This document shows, one piece after another, positions 53,035 to 57,370 of a DNA stretch of 57,370 nt; position 1 is the first letter of the stretch, and the number at the start of each line of letters is the position of its first letter. Position numbers and translations under genes: made by a program. Source of the stretch: Flavobacteriaceae bacterium (GTDB lineage Bacteria; Bacteroidota; Bacteroidia; Flavobacteriales; Weeksellaceae); the NCBI GenBank assembly GCA_018260565.1, contig JAGLAZ010000009.1:1-57370 (forward strand), given 5' to 3'. Under the pieces are notes generated by a model. That model ran no database searches. It saw nothing but the letters and a program-made list of their open reading frames with translations, and was not told the DNA's origin.

Positions 53035-54909
53035 ATGAACATCAACAAAGAGGAGGTCTTCCGAAAGAAGGAAATTTTGGATGAATGCAAAGTATATCTT
53101 AAAAATGAATTTATAGGGATAGATGCCATTATAGATAATCTTATGGACTACATCGCGGTGTGGTATCTTATGCCAGAACTTTTAAGAAGACCTGTAATTA
53201 TCAACTTATGGGGAATGACGGGTGTAGGTAAAACGGATCTTATCCGGAAATTGGTTAAATTTTTACACTTTCAAGAAAGATTTTTGGAAATGGAGCTCAG
53301 TAACAAAGACAGTTCCTCATGGGAAAATAGTGTTGCCGATATTTTTGATAGAAATAATTTAGGAGATGGCTTACCTGGCATTGTTTTATTTGATGAGATA
53401 CAAAGATTTAATACCATAGACTCCAATGGGGAACCTGAACCTCAAACCAAGTTTATAGACTTTTGGGAACTTCTTAGTGATGGGAAATTAAGTCAAAAAT
53501 ATAAGGAGCGGATGGAAAATCAATTCATCAATCTTATTTTAAGGAAAAAGGAAAGTGACAAGCATAAAATTACAGATGTTTCTCACCCAAATCCGGATAC
53601 CGATTCTTTCTTAACCTACTATGAGACTCTGGAACTCAAAAAATATCTCAGGCTCCCACACAGTGTGGAGGATCTTACTGAAATGAATGCTGAGGAAATC
53701 ACTCAGCTAATCTATGAATCTAAAAGCAAGAAAAAAATCTACGAACCTATAGATTATAGCAAAATACTCCTCATTATCAGCGGTAACCTGGATGAGGCCT
53801 TCAGTATGGCTCAGCAGACGAGTGAAGCAGATGTAGATGCAGATATTTTCCATGCCTTTACCGAAAAAATCACATTCGTAGATATTAAAAATGCATTGAG
53901 CAAGAAATTCCGTCCAGAACAGGTATCACGCTTCGGTAATATCCACCTTATCTATAATTCACTTAGAAAATCAGATTTTGAAACCTTGATCCATAAAGAA
54001 ATTAGCATTCGCCAAAATGAAATTTTAAAGGAATATGGCATTCATTTGCAGGTAACTAATTCCTTGGAGCGCTTAATTTACCGTAATGGTGTATTCCCTG
54101 TGCAAGGTGTACGGCCAGTATTTAGTAGTATTACTGATATTTTAGATTCTAATTTCAGTAAATTACTGTTTATCGCATTGATGAATCATGCTAAAGATCT
54201 TAGTATAGATTATGATGAATCCCAAAATATAATTAAAGCCAAAATAGGGGATGAATTTACCGAAATACCTTTTATCGGGAGAGTAGATAAAATCCGGCAA
54301 GCCAACGAAAAAGATATGCTTGCCAGCATAAGCGTACATGAATGTGGCCACGCCGTGGCCTATGTAATGCTGACTGGTATGGTGCCTCTCCAGCTAAAAA
54401 GCCGGGTAGCTAGCAGCAATGCAGCAGGATTTACCTTCCCGCACCAAATGCATAATTCCGCTGAAATCCTTATAAAGAAGATCCAAATATATCTCGCTGG
54501 AGGCATTGCAGAGGAGTTGATTTTTGGAAAAGAAAATGCGTCGGCAGGAAGGCAATCCGATAGAGAGGAGGCTATGGGATTAGCAGCAGATTATATCCGA
54601 ACTTATAATTTTGACCCTAATTTCCAAGCCAACTATTCAATAGAACATTATCCCCACCGGATGACTCAACAATCTACAGACGGGGTCATAGAACAAATGA
54701 TGCAGGATTTAGTGGAAAAAACCAGAATACTACTTGAAAGCAAAATGGATTTTTTACAAGCATTAAGCCGAGCATTGGCAGAAAAAGGAAGTCTAAATCC
54801 GCCAGAAATAATCTCTATTGCAAATGATTTCCACCTATCAGCAGTAATACAAGAAGAAGGCTTCCTGTATTGTAACGCCTATGATTTGCAATTAAAAAAT
54901 AATAAGTAG
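53035..54909 (+). CDS. Clp/HSP100-type AAA+ module fused to an FtsH-type M41 zinc peptidase
   Basis: 624 aa, no signal peptide and no membrane segment. AAA+ part (about 1-400): Walker A GMTGVGKT at 60-67, Walker B IVLFDE at 116-121, sensor 1 region LLIISGN at 245-251, then FRPEQVSRF (292-300, Arg299 as a candidate arginine finger) and a C-domain ending in GVRP (358-361, sensor-2 position). That last part follows ClpB/ClpX-style modules, not FtsH. Peptidase part (about 430-600): HECGH (435-439) is the HExxH zinc site, AGFTFP, GGIAEELIFG and SD509 as third ligand, 70 residues on, as in FtsH (M41). FtsH itself has two TM helices and a different AAA subtype. It lies 4 bp after ruvC. I do not recall a described protein with this layout. 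Confidence 0.85.
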   Translation: MNINKEEVFRKKEILDECKVYLKNEFIGIDAIIDNLMDYIAVWYLMPELLRRPVIINLWGMTGVGKTDLIRKLVKFLHFQERFLEMELSNKDSSSWENSVADIFDRNNLGDGLPGIVLFDEIQRFNTIDSNGEPEPQTKFIDFWELLSDGKLSQKYKERMENQFINLILRKKESDKHKITDVSHPNPDTDSFLTYYETLELKKYLRLPHSVEDLTEMNAEEITQLIYESKSKKKIYEPIDYSKILLIISGNLDEAFSMAQQTSEADVDADIFHAFTEKITFVDIKNALSKKFRPEQVSRFGNIHLIYNSLRKSDFETLIHKEISIRQNEILKEYGIHLQVTNSLERLIYRNGVFPVQGVRPVFSSITDILDSNFSKLLFIALMNHAKDLSIDYDESQNIIKAKIGDEFTEIPFIGRVDKIRQANEKDMLASISVHECGHAVAYVMLTGMVPLQLKSRVASSNAAGFTFPHQMHNSAEILIKKIQIYLAGGIAEELIFGKENASAGRQSDREEAMGLAADYIRTYNFDPNFQANYSIEHYPHRMTQQSTDGVIEQMMQDLVEKTRILLESKMDFLQALSRALAEKGSLNPPEIISIANDFHLSAVIQEEGFLYCNAYDLQLKNNK

Positions 54910-55180
54910 AGGAGTATAGTAATAAGCGATAAAACATAAATCCCCAGTTTAAATCTGCTAGTAATTAAACAGAACATAATGAAATACTGATTTTTAAAAA
55001 CTGTTTTGTGCGAGGGATGATTTAGAAATTATTTATTAAACAATTGGGGAATTTGGTTATGGGTGTTAACTGTTTACATTCACTTACCACTCGGTTTTGA
55101 ACTGAACGTTGGTATATACTTTAAATTTCGATTAAGCACTTAAACCCCTTTTGATTATAGCCGTTGTTATACCCCCTTTT
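54910..55180. other. Intergenic region at the edge of the restriction-modification module
   Basis: 271 bp, AT-rich. Near the module's 3' end are the similar words cgttggtata (55107-55116) and cgttgttata (55162-55171), direct repeats matching at 9 of 10 bases 55 bp apart. No open frame. No clear terminator for either convergent gene. Confidence 0.5.
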
Positions 55181-56257
55181 TTATTTTCCGCTTTTTCTTC
55201 GGTTATCTTCTTTACACAACATTTGGCAATTTTCGGCAGTTGTTTTTCCGCCTGAATGCCAAGGGTCAATATGGTCTGCCTCCATTTCGTTGATTTCAAA
55301 ATGTTCTTTGCAAACAGGACAAATTCCTTTCTGTCTTTCGTAGGCTTCTCGTTTCTGATTTGGACTAAATGCTCTAATGTTTAGAAATTTTTCTTTTCTG
55401 GTCAATACATAAGTGTAAATACCTTTCTTGTTCTGAACATCTTCGTCAAGCATAAGTTCAGTAATTTCTTCTTCGAGTTTCTTTGAGTCAAATTTTTGCT
55501 CTTTAAATTCATTGTAGAAAACTCCCCATTTCAAGCCTTTCATTTCTTTGCGATATTTTGGGAAAGTTGCTTTTACCCAACTTATTACTGCTTGAAAATA
55601 AAGCCAAAGTTCGTTTGCGTTTGGTTCGTGTTGGTTTTTTGACATATAGTCCTCAATCTTACCTTCCGAAATCCAATCTATTGCAGTTTCTAAATACTCT
55701 TGTCTATTTGCTGAACCAGATAAATATTCATCACCAATTTTAGGTCTGCTATTTTTTGAAAAATAACGTTTTGCATCTGAAACCCAAGAACCTGAATAAA
55801 CTGCATTTCTCAATTCTTGTTTTGTCAAAACTTTTCCTGCAATATTAATAGTTTCAAACCAATCTAACTTCTCGCTATCCGTTCCTGAACAGTAATAAAC
55901 CATTAAAGTGTAATCAAGTATTTGCTCTTGTTTATCTTTTGGTAAATTATGAAAAGCTAAACCATCAATTGAAAAATCGCCTTTTACATATTGGCAAATT
56001 GATATCGTTCTCTGTTGTCCGTCTATAACTTCAAAATCGCCGTCTTCACGAACTGCCCAATACATTACATTTAATGGAAAGTTTTTTTGTAGAGTATTTA
56101 AAACTGCGTTTCTTTCCTTCTCATCATAAACAAATTCACGTTGATATGGTGGACGAATATCTAATTTACCTTCAAAACCAACAACCCCATTTTCATTATT
56201 ATCTTGATAACCGTTTGTTAATTCACTGACTTTAATTTCTTTAAGTTCTATGTTCAT
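55181..56257 (-). CDS. DUF262 and HNH domain nuclease
   Basis: 358 aa. N-terminal DUF262 (ParB/sulfiredoxin-like NTPase fold) with the signature DGQQRT at about residue 78 and the IRPPYQREFVYDE block. C-terminal HNH nuclease (about 310-358): CPVCKEHF, EADHIDPWHSGGKTTAENCQ, LCKEDN, with zinc-finger cysteines and the catalytic His. Related to the GmrS/GmrD type and other DUF262-HNH restriction proteins. Its start overlaps the methyltransferase stop by 4 bp, so the two are translated together; predicted restriction component. Confidence 0.88.
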   Translation of the reverse strand: MNIELKEIKVSELTNGYQDNNENGVVGFEGKLDIRPPYQREFVYDEKERNAVLNTLQKNFPLNVMYWAVREDGDFEVIDGQQRTISICQYVKGDFSIDGLAFHNLPKDKQEQILDYTLMVYYCSGTDSEKLDWFETINIAGKVLTKQELRNAVYSGSWVSDAKRYFSKNSRPKIGDEYLSGSANRQEYLETAIDWISEGKIEDYMSKNQHEPNANELWLYFQAVISWVKATFPKYRKEMKGLKWGVFYNEFKEQKFDSKKLEEEITELMLDEDVQNKKGIYTYVLTRKEKFLNIRAFSPNQKREAYERQKGICPVCKEHFEINEMEADHIDPWHSGGKTTAENCQMLCKEDNRRKSGK

Positions 56258-57306
56258 AGTTTTTTGTTCTTTATTATTATACGAGCATAAGGAACTGTAA
56301 CTTCACCACTTATCATCATATAAAGGTCTCCATCTACTGCACCTCTTTTTTGGACTTTTTTTCTGTATATTTTATGCTCTTTTGTGTATGGTTTTACCCC
56401 TATTTCAATACCTGAATTAGATATTCCCAAGCCAATAATCTCAAATTGATCAGGATTATATTTGTCTAAAAATGTAATTGGAACACCCATAAAACCATCA
56501 TAGTCAATAGGTATATCTTTTGTTTTATCAACATTAATTGCATTGAAATTCTCGTAACTTGGGTAATCTTGTGAGTTATATTTCTTGTATAAAATTAAAT
56601 CTTCGTGTCTTTTTGAAATGTCAAGATTTGTAAACCAATGAACTCCTGAAACCCTAATCATACCTTCTTTGTGGTCGCCTGCTGTTGCATAATCTTCGTA
56701 TTGCGTATTAATAAAATGTCCTGCACCACCTTTAAAACCATAACCAAGCCATAAATTATTCTCTTTTATTAACTTAAATATTTCTTTGTATGAAATTGCG
56801 TTTTGGTGACCTACAATTACGAATTTTTTATCATATTCGATAAGTTGAGCTATAAATTCTCTAAAAAGTGAGAAAGGTGGGTTTGTAACGATAATATCAG
56901 CTTGTTTTAGAAGTTCAATACTTTCGGCACTTCTAAAATCGCCATCGCCATTTAGTTCAATAATTCCAATTTCTTCTGGGTCTGGAACACTATTTCCGTT
57001 TCTATCGCCATAATATTCTAAATAGATAGCTTTTTCAGAATCGTTTTGGCTAAATAAATCTGCATTTTGGTTTTTGTAACAAGTAGCAATTAATTTTTTA
57101 AGTCCTAAATGTTCAAAATTGTATGAAAAATAATGAAAGAAATTACTAACTCTTGGGTCATCGCAATTACAGTAAACTACTTTGTTTTTAAAGTGTTCTT
57201 TGTAATGTCTTAATTCGTTTTCTATGTCGGAAAGTTGAGTATAAAACTCGTCTTTTTTATTGTTTTTCGCTTGGTGTAAATTTTTGTTTTTCGCTTTTGT
57301 AGCCAT
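56254..57306 (-). CDS. M.EcoRI-family adenine-specific DNA methyltransferase
   Basis: 350 aa. N-terminal KKDEFYTQLSDIENELRHYK, then VVYCNCDDPRVSNFFHYF (SAM-binding region) and TNPPFSLFRE (catalytic NPPF at 142-145). This is the EcoRI-type N6-adenine methyltransferase family. It likely protects host DNA at a specific site; which site is not known. It is first in the two-gene unit with the DUF262-HNH nuclease and ends 4 bp into it. The upstream 64 bp to the window edge are AT-rich without a clear consensus promoter. Confidence 0.92.
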   Translation of the reverse strand: MATKAKNKNLHQAKNNKKDEFYTQLSDIENELRHYKEHFKNKVVYCNCDDPRVSNFFHYFSYNFEHLGLKKLIATCYKNQNADLFSQNDSEKAIYLEYYGDRNGNSVPDPEEIGIIELNGDGDFRSAESIELLKQADIIVTNPPFSLFREFIAQLIEYDKKFVIVGHQNAISYKEIFKLIKENNLWLGYGFKGGAGHFINTQYEDYATAGDHKEGMIRVSGVHWFTNLDISKRHEDLILYKKYNSQDYPSYENFNAINVDKTKDIPIDYDGFMGVPITFLDKYNPDQFEIIGLGISNSGIEIGVKPYTKEHKIYRKKVQKRGAVDGDLYMMISGEVTVPYARIIIKNKKL

Positions 57307-57370
57307 TCAGTTTTGTTTCTTTTTTGCAACACCTAAATAAACTTAAATTTAAGTAAATTTCAATGTATGT

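Noticed and set aside
1-57370. CRISPR arrays, tRNA/rRNA genes, insertion sequences, prophage
   Set aside because: No regularly spaced repeats, cloverleaf-like sequence, transposase/integrase or phage structural motif was seen on reading both strands.

Overview
The window looks like chromosomal DNA from a member of the Bacteroidota, most likely Flavobacteriales in the Weeksellaceae/Chryseobacterium neighbourhood. The evidence is AT-rich DNA, two proteins with type IX secretion (T9SS) C-terminal sorting domains, Bacteroidota-typical families (DUF4254, DUF4290, DUF4292, DUF4295, DUF2851), little Shine-Dalgarno sequence before starts, and many exact TAnnTTTG boxes (the flavobacterial -7 promoter element) just upstream of start codons. 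The genus assignment is inference. I see no rRNA, tRNA, CRISPR array, insertion sequence or phage module.

Layout. 1-4.7 kb: the start of a secreted protein (-), a 2,4-dienoyl-CoA reductase-like SDR framed by two inverted copies of a dispersed repeat, and dihydroorotase. 3.3-10.2 kb (+): an envelope block with a flippase, a sugar nucleotidyltransferase, a DUF4292 lipoprotein, an EnvC-like amidase activator, TatA, DUF4254, a small lipoprotein and GTP cyclohydrolase II. 10.3-17.6 kb: a lipoprotein (-), then a GH3 glycosidase and the bacillithiol glycosyltransferase BshA, then an overlapping DUF2851/PspC/Pif1-like helicase operon. 17.9-28.8 kb: RibBA with a decayed second domain, recQ-fmt (-), two tandem OmpA-type proteins behind folK (-), sppA (+), and ftsY and small ribosomal proteins (-). 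28.8-35.9 kb (-): lnt, murB, an aminotransferase, a thioesterase, murA (Asp in place of the fosfomycin-target Cys), DUF4290 and a gamma-carbonic anhydrase-like protein.

36-43.5 kb: an Nfu-type Fe-S protein, ferrochelatase (its leader formed by a repeat copy), a CvfB-like RNA-binding protein, a DUF892 protein, a GreA-like protein, and nrdB and nrdA separated by another repeat copy. 43.6-47.5 kb: two tandem T9SS proteins sharing a 980-bp block that reads as identical. 47.7-51.9 kb: the fused isobutyryl-CoA mutase IcmF and a TMEM175-type channel. 52.4-57.3 kb: ruvC with an unusual downstream gene, then a two-gene restriction-modification-like module (M.EcoRI-type methyltransferase plus DUF262-HNH nuclease).

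Most of the window is housekeeping: envelope assembly, riboflavin, folate, pyrimidine and heme synthesis, dNTP supply and DNA repair. The items most worth a second look are: (i) the 624-aa gene after ruvC, which joins a Clp/HSP100-type AAA+ module to an FtsH-type (M41) zinc peptidase with no membrane segment; (ii) the roughly 80-100-bp dispersed repeat with constant ends and a variable hairpin centre; (iii) the methyltransferase/DUF262-HNH pair; and (iv) the mosaic T9SS twins.
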